A stretch of DNA of 64,000 nt from Prevotella aff. ruminicola Tc2-24 (GCF_900110895.1 NZ_FOIQ01000001.1:588472-652471); one strand, 5' to 3'; counted from the first letter of the stretch, positions 1 to 8,632 are shown. The notes: a model not told the origin generated them from the sequence alone. Numbers and translations: made by a program.

Positions 1-119
1 TATATATATATGGTGATGTAACCAACCAGTTTGCCGAGATAAAAGTAACCCAATGAGAGGTCGGGGTTCTCAATATCAAGGAGCAGACGGGAGCCACGAC
101 AGGCAATTATAGTTATTAA

Positions 120-152
120 GGGCAGTCATCGGTCTTCTTTCGACAACTGCCC
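120..152 (-). terminator. Possible weak terminator hairpin after metE
   Basis: A GGGCAGT / ACTGCCC inverted repeat (120-126 and 146-152) lies just downstream of the metE stop codon. The stem is only 7 bp, the loop is 19 nt, and no clear U-run follows on the minus strand, so this is a weak call. I assign no gene to positions 1-183. Confidence 0.35.
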
Positions 153-183
153 TATCATTTATAGTTTGTTTTTCTGAGAAACC

Positions 184-2454
184 TTAGAACACCTCCGAGC
201 GGAGTCGCTTGGCAGCCTCGACCAGGTTCTTAAGACTCTGTGTGGTCTCCTGTTCTCCACGGGTCTTCAGACCGCAGTCCGGGTTCACCCACACATTCTC
301 CTTCGGGATCTTCGCGATGATCTTATGTAGCACCCCGACGATCTCGTCGACCGACGGCACACGCGGCGAGTGGATATCATAGACACCCGGTCCCACCTCC
401 GTCTCAAACTGCACCGCTTTCAGAGCATCGAGCAGCTTCAGGTCGGAACGACTGGCCTCGAACGTGATGACATCGGCATCCATTGCATCGATATCCCTGA
501 CGATATCCCCGAACTCACTGTAACACATATGTGTATGTATCTGAGTCTCTGGCTTCACCTTCGCATGCACCAGTCGGAAGGCCGGTATAGCCCAGTCCAG
601 ATAATCGCTGTGCCAACAGCTCTTGCGTAGGGGCAGTTTCTCACGCAGTGCCGCCTCGTCGATCTGGATAATCCTGATGCCGTTGCTTTCGAGGTCGAGC
701 ACTTCGTCGCGGATGGCCAGAGCTATCTGTAGTGCCTGTTCTTTGAGAGAGATATCCTCACGTGGGAACGACCAGTTGAGGATGGTGACCGGTCCTGTCA
801 ACATACCCTTGACGGGCTTGTTGGTACAACTCTGGGCGAAGACCGACCAGTCGACCGTCATCGGCGCACTCCGACTGACATCTCCCCAGACGATCGGCGG
901 TTTGACGCATCGTGTACCATAGCTCTGTACCCAGGCATTCTGCGTAAACACATACCCGTCCATCTTCGAACCGAAGTACTCCACCATGTCGTTGCGCTCG
1001 AACTCACCATGCACCAGCACGTCGAGCCCGATGCTCTCTTGCAGTTTGATGCACTCCAGTATCTTGTTTCTGTTGAAGTCTATATACTGTTCGCGTGAGA
1101 TCGTACCCTTTCTGAAGGCCGTACGGGCGGCACGCACCTCTGCCGTCTGCGGGAAAGAGCCGATGGTGGTCGTGGGCAGTGCCGGCAGACGGAACACCTC
1201 CTTCTGCACCTGACGACGCGCAAGACGAGCAGGCGTACGCTCGAAGTCGGCCTCCGACAGTTGTGCCAGAGCATTTCTCACATCAGCATGGGGGACTGTG
1301 CGCACGCCGGCGAACAACGTCTTATTGCGTCCAAGTGCGGCCGTGTCGCCACTGGCGAGGTCGACCAACTCCGTGAGCTTCTCCTCGGCGAAGGCAAAAT
1401 AATCAAGAATATCGGTCGACAGTCTCTCCTCGGCAGCCACCGTGTAGGGCACGTGCAGGAGAGAGCACGATGTCGATATCACCACGCGCTCCGGTGCCAC
1501 CAACTGCTCGATGCTGGCGATCAGCGCATTCTTCTGTGCATAGTCGGCCCGCCAGATGTTCTTGCCGTTCACGACACCAGCGAAGAGCAGTGCGTCCTTG
1601 GGGAAGCCCGTCTGCAACAGTTCGAGCGACTTCTGTCCTTCCACGAAGTCGAGACCGATGCCATCGAAGCCGAGGGCCACCACATCGCGATACACATCGC
1701 GGATATCCCCGAAATACGTCTGAAGGAGCACCTTCAGTCCGGTGGCATGCAGTCGTCCTACGAGCGAGGCATAGATCGCCTTGAACAATGCCCGTTCCTC
1801 GGCGGTCACGTCGAGCACCAGTGCCGGCTCAGCGATGCTGATCCACGAGGCACCCGCCGCCGCCAGTTGTCCACCGATCTGTGCGTATGCCTCCACGGCC
1901 GCCTCCACAAAGTCAGCAGCACGTTTCTGACCACAGTAACGGGCCAGGTGCAGGAAGGTGTAGGCACCTATCAAAGCCGGCACCGTGTCAATACCCAGTG
2001 CCTTCGCCTCCGCGTAGTCCCTCACGGGCTTGTCGCCCTGCAACCTCAGCACGGTGTCATCGTCGAGCTCTGGTTCTATATAATGGTAGTTTGTGTTGAA
2101 CCACTTCTTCATCGGGAGAGCCTTCACGTCGCCCTTCTCACCCTGATAACCATGGGCCGCGGCGAAATAGGTCTCCAACTCAGAGAGGCCCAACTGGCGG
2201 TAGCGCTCTGGCACCACGCCCAAGAGGAATGCCGTGTCGAGCACATTATCATAGAAAGAGAAATCGTTCGACGGAATCAACGAGATACCCCTCTCCTGTT
2301 GTCTCTGCCAACCATACCGGCGCATCTCGGCTCCTACTCGTTGGAGTTCATCCCCAGAGATCTCACCCTTGAAAAACTTCTCACATGCGAACTTCAGTTC
2401 GCGCTTTCTCCCGATACGTGGGAATCCTATCACGGATGTCTTTTTTACTGTCAT
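184..2454 (-). CDS. metE: Cobalamin-independent methionine synthase MetE
   Basis: Transfers the methyl group of 5-methyltetrahydropteroyltri-L-glutamate to homocysteine, the last step of methionine synthesis, in the cytoplasm without vitamin B12. The protein is 756 aa (E. coli MetE is 753). The N-terminal half begins [14 protein letters not shown] and the C-terminal catalytic barrel follows. The four zinc/homocysteine ligands are in place: His642 and Cys644 in [10 protein letters not shown], Glu666 in ITFEAS, and Cys727 in [10 protein letters not shown], each offset by one from E. coli. The frame is open to 2640, but a promoter at 2498-2529 lies inside that extension, so I take the ATG at 2454. 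It stands alone, divergent from an outer-membrane protein gene. There is no room for a SAM or cobalamin riboswitch in the roughly 40-nt leader. Confidence 0.96.
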   Translation of the reverse strand: MTVKKTSVIGFPRIGRKRELKFACEKFFKGEISGDELQRVGAEMRRYGWQRQQERGISLIPSNDFSFYDNVLDTAFLLGVVPERYRQLGLSELETYFAAAHGYQGEKGDVKALPMKKWFNTNYHYIEPELDDDTVLRLQGDKPVRDYAEAKALGIDTVPALIGAYTFLHLARYCGQKRAADFVEAAVEAYAQIGGQLAAAGASWISIAEPALVLDVTAEERALFKAIYASLVGRLHATGLKVLLQTYFGDIRDVYRDVVALGFDGIGLDFVEGQKSLELLQTGFPKDALLFAGVVNGKNIWRADYAQKNALIASIEQLVAPERVVISTSCSLLHVPYTVAAEERLSTDILDYFAFAEEKLTELVDLASGDTAALGRNKTLFAGVRTVPHADVRNALAQLSEADFERTPARLARRQVQKEVFRLPALPTTTIGSFPQTAEVRAARTAFRKGTISREQYIDFNRNKILECIKLQESIGLDVLVHGEFERNDMVEYFGSKMDGYVFTQNAWVQSYGTRCVKPPIVWGDVSRSAPMTVDWSVFAQSCTNKPVKGMLTGPVTILNWSFPREDISLKEQALQIALAIRDEVLDLESNGIRIIQIDEAALREKLPLRKSCWHSDYLDWAIPAFRLVHAKVKPETQIHTHMCYSEFGDIVRDIDAMDADVITFEASRSDLKLLDALKAVQFETEVGPGVYDIHSPRVPSVDEIVGVLHKIIAKIPKENVWVNPDCGLKTRGEQETTQSLKNLVEAAKRLRSEVF

Positions 2455-2497
2455 AGTCGGTTTATGATTTAAATTCTTGATCTTCATTTTCCGGGTG

Positions 2498-2529
2498 CAA
2501 AGATATGTAACTCCGTGCAGACCAACAAG
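2498..2529 (-). promoter_or_regulatory. Promoter of metE
   Basis: On the minus strand a TATCTTTG -7 box (2498-2505) follows CTTG (2526-2529) at a 20-bp spacing, matching the Bacteroidota primary-sigma promoter. The predicted start near 2493 gives a leader of about 40 nt and fixes the metE start at 2454. Confidence 0.7.
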
Positions 2530-2622
2530 ACTTTCCTTTAAATTCGGAAAAACATACTGCATTTGTATCGACATAACCAAATAACACAGAATATTATTCT
2601 GCTTAATAAGAAAAGAACCATC

Positions 2623-2655
2623 TATAGGGAAATCCCCCACCCCGTATAGGGAAAT
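2623..2655. repeat. 11-bp direct repeat between divergent promoters
   Basis: TATAGGGAAAT occurs twice, at 2623-2633 and 2645-2655, with a 22-bp period (about two helical turns). The second copy ends 3 bp before the -33 box of the plus-strand promoter. It could be a pair of operator half-sites for one or both divergent genes; no regulator can be named. Apart from this and the two promoters, I see nothing else in the 306-bp gap 2455-2760. Confidence 0.5.
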
Positions 2656-2658
2656 TCC

Positions 2659-2690
2659 TTTGCCACATCAGAGATTTTGTTGTTCCTTTG
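2659..2690 (+). promoter_or_regulatory. Promoter of the outer-membrane protein gene at 2761
   Basis: TTTG (2659-2662) and TTCCTTTG (2683-2690) are separated by 20 bp. The leader would be about 65 nt. Confidence 0.6.
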
Positions 2691-2760
2691 CAGTGTGAAT
2701 CATCAAGATATCACATCCGTAGCATAATAACGAATTCAACTATTATAAACCATTAGTATT

Positions 2761-3339
2761 ATGAAACAGATTCTTATGATCCTGGCCGCCATGATCTCCA
2801 TGGAGGCGGCCGCACAGAACGAGACGTACAATCCCAAACGTAGTGTCAACCTCGAAGTGCTCGGTGCATCGGGCCTTGTCGGCGTCAACTACGACTCACG
2901 CTTCAAGACCGGATCGCCCTGGGGCTATCGTGTGGGTATCGGCTACGTCTACAGCGAGCGTTCCAACATGTTCGCTCACTCCCGTTCCCTACAAGGTCCC
3001 GACATCCCTTTGGAACTGAACTATCTGTTGGGAAAGAAAAGCAGCAAGCTCGAATTAGGTCTCGGTGTCAATTTCGGCTACTACAAAGAGAAATACAACA
3101 ATTACGGTATGGTGCCCGTTGGCGAGGATCACGGAGTAACAGTATATGAAAGCGTACTGATCGGGAAGGACTCGCATTCCACATGGGGTTACTACTACTA
3201 TGGTAACATCGGGTATCGCTACCAGTCCAAAAAAGGATTCCAGTTCCGCGCCGGTGTGATCCCTTCCATACAGCCCAATGACAAGCATGGTGTCAAGAGG
3301 GTCTTCACGCCGTACGTCAGTGTCGGATATGCCTTCTAA
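2761..3339 (+). CDS. Small outer-membrane beta-barrel protein, unknown function
   Basis: 192 aa. Residues 1-19 (MKQILMILAAMISMEAAAQ) form a signal peptide, so the mature chain starts around Asn20. The rest alternates polar and hydrophobic residues with many Gly and aromatic positions (YRVGIGYVYS, LGLGVNFGYY, YYYGNIGYRYQ), and the chain ends in VSVGYAF with a terminal Phe, the usual signature of a barrel inserted by the BAM machinery. Its size suggests an 8-strand barrel. No catalytic motif is visible. It is monocistronic, with its own promoter and a strong terminator directly after the stop. Divergence from metE does not by itself indicate a methionine role. Confidence 0.7.
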   Translation: MKQILMILAAMISMEAAAQNETYNPKRSVNLEVLGASGLVGVNYDSRFKTGSPWGYRVGIGYVYSERSNMFAHSRSLQGPDIPLELNYLLGKKSSKLELGLGVNFGYYKEKYNNYGMVPVGEDHGVTVYESVLIGKDSHSTWGYYYYGNIGYRYQSKKGFQFRAGVIPSIQPNDKHGVKRVFTPYVSVGYAF

Positions 3340-3352
3340 CGCCCCCTTCCCC

Positions 3353-3379
3353 CCCCCCTCGCCAAGAGGGGGGCTTTTT
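3353..3379 (+). terminator. Rho-independent terminator after the 2761 gene
   Basis: CCCCCCTC (3353-3360), loop GCCAA, GAGGGGGG (3366-3373), then C and TTTTT. The stem is a perfect 8 bp and starts 13 bp after the stop codon. Confidence 0.85.
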
Positions 3380-3912
3380 GCAGGGTTCCACCCTGCTGTT
3401 GTCTTCATTTTCTTTCTGTCACCAGAAAGAAAACCGAAGCAAAAGAAAGAGTGCGAAAACGTCCTGTCTCGGAGGCCGGTTGTCCGATTTTAGTAGCCAC
3501 TCAATGGGCTCGCTTCGCTCAGACAGCATTTCGTATTTCGTTCCTTGGCTCGCTTCCCGAGCCAAGACTCAATATGGCTCCGAAAATAGGACAGCCTCTA
3601 AAGACCTCCTCGTGCGGAATGTTTTCGAAGAAGCTGTGCGCCAGCCGAGAGTGATAAGCGGGACCTGTGATGGTCCCAGCTTACCTTAATGTAAGAGCGA
3701 CAGGAGGAGCGGTTAAGCCCCTTGCCAACGATTGGCGAGGGGTTTGGGGAGTGGTTCGAAGCCCCTTCTTAAGGACAAGAAGGGGTTGGGGTTGTTGGTG
3801 AACCTGCAGGGTGAAACCCTGCAAAACCTTTTGGTTCTTTTCTCTGCGCCAGAGAAAAAGAACATCCCAGCAGGGTGGAACCCTGCATTATAGCCGCCCC
3901 TTACCAAGGGGC
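3380..3912. repeat. Non-coding block of repeated palindromes in inverted arrangement
   Basis: The 695-bp gap 3340-4034 holds no credible gene but at least eight hairpins. A 17-bp palindrome occurs three times: GCAGGGT-TCC-ACCCTGC at 3380-3396, GCAGGGT-GAA-ACCCTGC at 3806-3822 and GCAGGGT-GGA-ACCCTGC at 3870-3886; the first and third are exact reverse complements. Beside them are T-rich/A-rich hairpins (3408-3418 with 3423-3433; 3834-3863). Further stems are at 3545-3565, 3718-3742, 3762-3785 and 3896-3912. The order C/G hairpin, GCAGGGT palindrome, TTCTTTCTG-type hairpin is seen rightward from 3353 and again leftward from 3912, so the two ends mirror each other. This resembles REP-like intergenic repeats or a MITE-like relic; small ORFs inside are likely translation artefacts of the repeats. 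Confidence 0.65.
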
Positions 3913-3981
3913 TCTAAGGGCTCGGTTTCTTTCTCGTAACTAAAAGAAAATGAAGGAATGCAAAAGAAAACAAACTTTTAT

Positions 3982-4012
3982 TTTGCATTTCTCTCGTTTT
4001 TTCGTAATTTTG
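3982..4012 (+). promoter_or_regulatory. Promoter of the sensor kinase gene
   Basis: TTTG (3982-3985), a 19-bp spacer and TAATTTTG (4005-4012). Leader of about 20 nt to the ATG at 4035. Confidence 0.65.
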
Positions 4013-4034
4013 CACCCAAATAATTAACCACTGC

Positions 4035-5762
4035 ATGTTGCGACGCAAGAAAAAAAGACTACTATCTTATTTTATCATCCTGCTGTCTGTTGGGATGATT
4101 AGTGCCTGCGCCGACAATCTGAAAGAGCTTTTCCACCCGTCAGACAAGGCCCCGGTCATCAGTCCGTTGGCCACCAAACTCGGGTTCTCTAAGGAGAGGC
4201 CTCTGGTCATGGGCATGAACACCAGCTACGCTCCCCTGCAATACGTTGACGACAAGGGAACACCAAGCGGCTACGATGTTGAGTTTACCAAGATCCTGAT
4301 GAATCGTATGGGCATCCCCTATACTTTCTCGCCCAATATCTGGGACAAGATGTCGCCCGGCATCATCGAGGGCAAGTACGACGTGGGCATGCTGGTCTAC
4401 TCGTCGTATCGCAAGGAACTCACGAACTATTCGCATGCCGTGTTCCGCATGTACTACCAGATTGTATATCGCAAGAAAGACTATACCGACTTCGATTTCC
4501 GTCACCTGAAGGGTAAGACGATCGCTTACATGAAGTCGCGCCCCATCGGACTGATGCTCAAGAATGCCGAGGCCAACGATGTGTCGATCACCGACCTGAG
4601 TGAGGCCTTCCGCGATCTGGCCGCCGGTAAGTACGACGGACTGATCTGCTACCGTTTCCAGGCCCAGTACAATATCAGTACGCTGCACCTGGAGAAACAG
4701 TTGCAGACAGAGGAGCTGTCGCTGGAGCCGCGTGAGTACTGCTACGCCAGTCACGACCCCCGTCTGATCAACGCCATCAATGCCGAACTACGCCGCATGG
4801 ACGAGGAAGGCATCATCGACGAGGTGTATGGCGACAACGTGCTCACCCAGTTCGGTTCCATCAAGGTGCCCCTGTGGATCTGGGGCGTGCTGATGCTGCT
4901 CACCATTATCTATCTGGCCATCTACAGTATCAACCGCCACCGTTACAGCAAACGGCTGCAGCAGGCTCACCAGCAGCTGCAGTCGGCCTACGACCAGATG
5001 GCCGAGAAGAACGAGCAGCTGCAGATAGCCAACGCCCGTGCCGAGGAGTCGACACGCATGAAGAGCAATTTCATCAAGCAGATATCCCACGAGATACGTA
5101 CCCCTCTGAATATCCTCAGCGGCTTCACCCAGATCCTCACCTCACCGGGCATCAAGCTCTCCGAGAAGGATCAGTCTGAAGCCTCGCAGCAGATCATCAA
5201 GAGCACCGACCGCATCACGGGTCTGGTGAACAAGATGCTCGAGCTCTCCGATATCAGCAGTCAGGTTGTGCTGGCGCGTAACGACAAGACCACACCTCTG
5301 AAGATCGCCCAACAGGCCATCAAGGCCTCCGGCATTGGCGATGCCGATCATCTGTCGTTCATCCTGCAACAGGAGGTCGGCGCCGAGTGTTCGTTCTATA
5401 CCGACCTGCGTGCCGCCGTCCGCATCGTGGAACTGCTGCTCGACAACGCCATCAAGTTCACCCGTCCGTCGGAAGCCTATCTGTCGCAGAACCAAGAGCA
5501 GCAGAAGGAGCAGGTCACCATGACCGTCGGAGCCGATGGCAACACCGTCTGCTTCACGGTCGACGATACCGGTATCGGCATCCCGCCCGAGGAGGCTGAG
5601 CATATCTTCAACGAGTTCGTACAGCTCGACGAGTACTACAACGGCACTGGCGTCGGCCTGACCGTCGCCCGCAGTCTGGCCCGTCGTCTGGGCGGTGATG
5701 TCAAGCTCGACACCAACTGTCCCGACATCACCCGCTTCATCGTCACTCTGGCAAAGAAGTAA
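4035..5762 (+). CDS. Sensor histidine kinase with periplasmic solute-binding domain
   Basis: 575 aa. Residues 1-25 are a basic, hydrophobic export signal ending in ISAC, a lipobox with Cys25. Residues about 45-270 resemble a bacterial extracellular solute-binding protein family 3 domain (MGMNTSYAPLQYVDDKGTPSGYDVEF is typical of amino-acid or signal-binding folds; I give only its opening here). A membrane helix follows at about 279-300, then a coiled-coil linker. The kinase core has the H-box FIKQISHEIRTPLN (His352), N-box LLLDNAIKF (Asn471), G1 DDTGIGIP and G2 GTGVGLTVARSLA. The layout is like BvgS/EvgS sensors but with no receiver or HPt domain. No response regulator gene lies nearby, so its partner is elsewhere. 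A 28-bp gap links it to the hydrolase gene downstream. Confidence 0.85.
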   Translation: MLRRKKKRLLSYFIILLSVGMISACADNLKELFHPSDKAPVISPLATKLGFSKERPLVMGMNTSYAPLQYVDDKGTPSGYDVEFTKILMNRMGIPYTFSPNIWDKMSPGIIEGKYDVGMLVYSSYRKELTNYSHAVFRMYYQIVYRKKDYTDFDFRHLKGKTIAYMKSRPIGLMLKNAEANDVSITDLSEAFRDLAAGKYDGLICYRFQAQYNISTLHLEKQLQTEELSLEPREYCYASHDPRLINAINAELRRMDEEGIIDEVYGDNVLTQFGSIKVPLWIWGVLMLLTIIYLAIYSINRHRYSKRLQQAHQQLQSAYDQMAEKNEQLQIANARAEESTRMKSNFIKQISHEIRTPLNILSGFTQILTSPGIKLSEKDQSEASQQIIKSTDRITGLVNKMLELSDISSQVVLARNDKTTPLKIAQQAIKASGIGDADHLSFILQQEVGAECSFYTDLRAAVRIVELLLDNAIKFTRPSEAYLSQNQEQQKEQVTMTVGADGNTVCFTVDDTGIGIPPEEAEHIFNEFVQLDEYYNGTGVGLTVARSLARRLGGDVKLDTNCPDITRFIVTLAKK

Positions 5763-5789
5763 CGACCGTCGTTTCCACATCCCCGCCCT

Positions 5790-6473
5790 ATGATGGATAT
5801 CACGCACTACTATGTAGAGAAAGGTCAGGGTCATCCCCTCATTCTGCTTCATGGCAACGGAGAGGACTGCACCTATTTCGACCACCAGATCGACGTGTTC
5901 GCCCAGCACTTCCATGTGTACGCCCTCGACACCCGTGGTCACGGACAGACCCCACGAGGCACCCGTCCCTTCACCATCCGTCAGTTTGCCGACGACCTGT
6001 TGGTCTTTATGGATGTCCACCATATCGAACGCGCCCATCTGTTAGGTTTCTCCGATGGCGGTAATATCGCCATGATCTTCGCCCTCCGCTATCCCGAGCG
6101 TGTGGACCGTCTCATCTTGAACGGTGCCAACCTCGACACGACCGGGGTGAAGAGACGCATCCAGATCCCCATTGAGATCGGCTATCGCGTGGCCCGCCTC
6201 TTCGCCAAGCGTAGTGCCGCCGCCCTACAGCATGCCGAACTGTTGGGACTGATGGTGAACGACCCCGCCGTGGCTCCCACTGAGTTGTCGTCGATACAGT
6301 CGAAGACGCTCGTCATCGCCGGTACCAACGATATGATCAAGGAACAGCACACCCGTCTCATAGCCGCCAGCATCCCCGACGCCACCCTTGTCATCCTCCC
6401 GGGCAATCATTTCATCGCCCACCAACGGCCCTTGTCATTCAACCAAGCCGCCCTTGAGTTCCTAAAAGATTAG
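5790..6473 (+). CDS. Alpha/beta-fold hydrolase
   Basis: 227 aa cytoplasmic serine hydrolase of unknown substrate. Visible elements are the oxyanion-loop motif LLHGNGED (19-26), DTRGHGQT (47-54), the nucleophile elbow LLGFSDGGN with Ser88, an acid candidate in AGTNDM, and the catalytic His in PGNHFIAH near the C-terminus. It is shorter than most family members, with a reduced cap region. Two ATGs are adjacent at the start; I use the first. It probably shares a transcript with the upstream kinase gene (28-bp gap, no terminator between). A link between kinase and hydrolase function is not shown by the sequence. Confidence 0.85.
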   Translation: MMDITHYYVEKGQGHPLILLHGNGEDCTYFDHQIDVFAQHFHVYALDTRGHGQTPRGTRPFTIRQFADDLLVFMDVHHIERAHLLGFSDGGNIAMIFALRYPERVDRLILNGANLDTTGVKRRIQIPIEIGYRVARLFAKRSAAALQHAELLGLMVNDPAVAPTELSSIQSKTLVIAGTNDMIKEQHTRLIAASIPDATLVILPGNHFIAHQRPLSFNQAALEFLKD

Positions 6474-6507
6474 GCGCAACAATTAAAGGAACGTCATCTA
6501 TAAAAGT

Positions 6508-6588
6508 AAAACAACTTGTTTTACCTTCTTAAACGATATTCCTTTCAACTATAAAAATAGCTTCTTTAAAGGTAAAACAAGTTGTTTT
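6508..6588. repeat. 20-bp perfect inverted repeat between convergent genes
   Basis: Positions 6508-6527 are the exact reverse complement of 6569-6588. Each arm is itself almost a palindrome around AAAACAA/TTGTTTT, and the 41-bp spacer holds another small hairpin (CTAT-AAAA-ATAG). It sits between the ends of two convergent genes and could act as a bidirectional terminator, although no classical U-run is present. Confidence 0.55.
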
Positions 6589-6638
6589 GGTGTAACTAAT
6601 CCCTATGACACGATCATAAGGCGTATCAGATAACATCA

Positions 6639-7160
6639 TCAATCGTCATCCGCGTCTTCGTCGGTGCCGCCCTCTTCGAGGTTATCGAGGTCAAGGCATT
6701 CCTTGGCGCTTCGTACGGCATAGATGTCCAACTTGCTGATGTCGAGACCGTCCAACTTAGACGGCCGGCGCTTCCACTGCTCATAAGGGATGCCTTTTGA
6801 CATCAGCAACGACTGCAGTTCACGGATATAGATCTCCAGATGGGTGATCCGCTTGCGCAGGTCGTGCATCTTAACCACCCGTCTGGGGAAGGTCACGGTG
6901 ATCTTCGTCTTCAGTGCCTTGATCTCACTCATCAGTCTCTTGATGGTGGCATCCTTGTCGGGATCGTCCACGACTCCCGCCTCGGCCTTCTCAAGGCGCC
7001 TCTGCAAGAGGACGTTCTCCTCCTCCAAGCCCTTCGCATAGCTGCTCAGTTCCTCCAGTCGACGCAGATCCTTGCGGTAGGCCGCAATGAGATACTTCAT
7101 CCGGACCTCATAGGGAATGTCGTCCTCGAATACGCCAACTCTCTTCTGATACTCTTCCAT
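6639..7160 (-). CDS. Coiled-coil protein of unknown function
   Basis: 173 aa, no signal peptide, rich in charged heptads. Residues about 25-65 and 70-125 (RLEELSSYAKGLEEENVLLQ; DLRKRITHLEIYIRELQSLL) look like two coiled-coil segments separated by a Pro-containing turn. The tail is strongly acidic (DLDNLEEGGTDEDADDD). I do not recognise a family. It follows the 7195-7692 gene with a 34-bp gap and no terminator, so the two are probably cotranscribed. Confidence 0.6.
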   Translation of the reverse strand: MEEYQKRVGVFEDDIPYEVRMKYLIAAYRKDLRRLEELSSYAKGLEEENVLLQRRLEKAEAGVVDDPDKDATIKRLMSEIKALKTKITVTFPRRVVKMHDLRKRITHLEIYIRELQSLLMSKGIPYEQWKRRPSKLDGLDISKLDIYAVRSAKECLDLDNLEEGGTDEDADDD

Positions 7161-7194
7161 ATATCCTATTTTTCAACAACCATCCAGGAAAAAG

Positions 7195-7692
7195 TTATCC
7201 GATGCGCTTCCCGAAGATCTCACAGATCAGGTTCCGACGACCATCGTCGAAGATCTGCACATTCTCCCAATGGAAACTGTCGGCCGTGATGTCCGAGAAG
7301 ATCCAGTAGGTACATGTCTCGGCCAGAACCTTACCCACCAGCTTGTCGCCCTCGCGGGTAAAGCACAGTCGTTTCATGCTGTGGTCGCAGGTGTAGACCA
7401 CATCGTAGCATAGCTGCTGCTTGTTGAACATTCGCAGGGATGTGCCATATTCGCCATCCGGCTCGGGATGCTCTTCCTTGGTGCTTCTGGAAGGGAAGAT
7501 AAAGATATCCTGTACGCCCGTTCCCTCCAGGATATACCGGAAGATCCACTCGCCTTTCACATGACGCTTCTGGTCGTCGGGACCGTCGTAATAGTCACAG
7601 TCCCAGTCGCCGATCAGCGGCGCGAACCAGTCATAATCCTCGGGAATCTTGTAGGCCTTAGTGCTTAATAGTGCTTCAGAAAAAGTATCCAT
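7195..7692 (-). CDS. Small cytoplasmic protein, possibly lipocalin/nitrobindin-like, unknown function
   Basis: 165 aa without a signal peptide. The pattern GDWDCDYYDGPDDQ, then KGEWIFRYILEGTGVQDIFIFP, then alternating strands (CYDVVYTCDHS, FHWENVQIF) recalls DUF1579-like proteins that fold as small calycin barrels, but I cannot confirm this from motif reading. No catalytic residues stand out. It has its own promoter (7740-7772) and is followed by the coiled-coil gene. The ATG at 7692 is the only in-frame start near the promoter. Confidence 0.55.
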   Translation of the reverse strand: MDTFSEALLSTKAYKIPEDYDWFAPLIGDWDCDYYDGPDDQKRHVKGEWIFRYILEGTGVQDIFIFPSRSTKEEHPEPDGEYGTSLRMFNKQQLCYDVVYTCDHSMKRLCFTREGDKLVGKVLAETCTYWIFSDITADSFHWENVQIFDDGRRNLICEIFGKRIG

Positions 7693-7739
7693 CTGTGATA
7701 ATACTTATTTATGATTTCGTTAATTAAGTTATTCGGTTA

Positions 7740-7772
7740 CAAAGGTATAAAACAATCTCATGAAATTGCAAA
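7740..7772 (-). promoter_or_regulatory. Promoter of the 7195-7692 gene
   Basis: Minus strand TTTG (7769-7772), 21-bp spacer, TACCTTTG (7740-7747). It leaves a leader of about 45 nt. Confidence 0.65.
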
Positions 7773-7812
7773 ACTCCATGTTAACTTTAGCTTTAAATAA
7801 CAATCGGGGGCG

Positions 7813-8583
7813 TCAGCCCATCACCACATCGAGCACCATCATCAGCACAAACCCCACGGAGAAGCCGATGGTGCTGAGGTTCGAGTGCTGACCACTGGAG
7901 GCCTCGGGTATCAGTTCCTCGATGACCACGTAGAACATAGCACCTGCGGCAAAGGCCAGCATATAGGGAAGGACGGGCATGAGCAGTGAGGCCAGTAAGA
8001 CGACGGCGACAGCACCGACAGGCTCGACGGCACCACTCAGCGAGCCGATGAGGAACGAGCGGCGGCGACTGTTGCCGGCGGCCCGCATTGGCATAGAGAT
8101 GATGGCCCCCTCGGGGATATTCTGGATGGCGATACCCACGGCCACGGCCAGGGCACTGGTGAGCGTGATGGGTGTGTCACCACTGCTGGCACCGGCAAAG
8201 ACCACACCGACGGCCATGCCCTCGGGCAGGTTGTGGATGGTGACGGCCAGGGCAAGCATGGCCGTGCGTGAGAGATGGGCGCGGAGACCCTCTGGCTTGT
8301 CGGTACCGATATGCAGGTGTGGCGTCAGCACGTCGATGAGCAGCAGGAAGCCCATGCCCAACAGGAAGCCCACGGCGGCGGGCACCACGCTCCACTTGCC
8401 GCTGCCCTCCTCCATCGCCATCGACGGGATGAGCAACGACCATACCGACGCGGCCACCATCACCCCGGAGGCGAAGCCCAACAGCCACTTCTGCATGCGT
8501 ACCGACATCTCATCTCTCATCAGAAAGACAAAGGCCGAGCCAAGCATCGTTCCCAACAGGGGAATCAGTAATCCAATTAGCAT
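7813..8583 (-). CDS. ZIP-family divalent metal transporter (GufA-like)
   Basis: 256 aa polytopic inner-membrane protein. The two metal-site helices carry HNLPEGMAVGVVFAG and IQNIPEGAIISMP; Gln in place of His in the second motif is typical of the GufA/ZIP11 branch. Eight hydrophobic segments fit the ZIP fold, which imports Zn(II) or other divalent metals into the cytoplasm. The frame is open to 8658, but a -7 box at 8588-8595 puts the RNA start at or next to the ATG at 8583, so I use MLIGLLIPLL as the N-terminus. That would make the transcript leaderless. Divergent from the TonB-receptor operon; a shared link to metals is possible but unproven. Confidence 0.88.
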   Translation of the reverse strand: MLIGLLIPLLGTMLGSAFVFLMRDEMSVRMQKWLLGFASGVMVAASVWSLLIPSMAMEEGSGKWSVVPAAVGFLLGMGFLLLIDVLTPHLHIGTDKPEGLRAHLSRTAMLALAVTIHNLPEGMAVGVVFAGASSGDTPITLTSALAVAVGIAIQNIPEGAIISMPMRAAGNSRRRSFLIGSLSGAVEPVGAVAVVLLASLLMPVLPYMLAFAAGAMFYVVIEELIPEASSGQHSNLSTIGFSVGFVLMMVLDVVMG

Positions 8584-8587
8584 GCGA

Positions 8588-8595
8588 CAAAGGTA
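8588..8595 (-). promoter_or_regulatory. -7 box of a probably leaderless ZIP transcript
   Basis: TACCTTTG on the minus strand ends 4 nt before the ATG at 8583. No good TTTG is seen at -33. Since transcription normally begins a few bases after this box, the mRNA would start at about the A of ATG. Confidence 0.5.
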
Positions 8596-8632
8596 CGGAA
8601 ATAAAACGAGATTAGAACATATCGGATTGAAA

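Noticed and set aside
1..120. A minus-strand frame reading LLLDIENPDLSLGYFYLGKL that runs off the left edge.
   Set aside because: It looks protein-like, but it has an in-frame stop just upstream and no start codon, and the other two frames are equally open. Too short to decide without the flanking sequence.
1261..2472. A 403-codon plus-strand frame opposite metE.
   Set aside because: Antisense to a well-conserved gene in high-GC codon positions; no recognisable domains, and low-complexity His/Arg-rich composition typical of shadow frames.
2455..2497. SAM or cobalamin riboswitch upstream of metE.
   Set aside because: The predicted leader is about 40 nt, too short for either class.
2455..2640. 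N-terminal extension of MetE by 62 residues.
   Set aside because: The extension contains the promoter and does not match MetE; the zinc-ligand numbering fits the shorter form.
3451..3907. Small frames such as the 64-codon minus-strand one at 3713-3907.
   Set aside because: They are made of the hairpin repeats themselves; peptides like NAGFHPAGMFFFSG are translations of palindromes.
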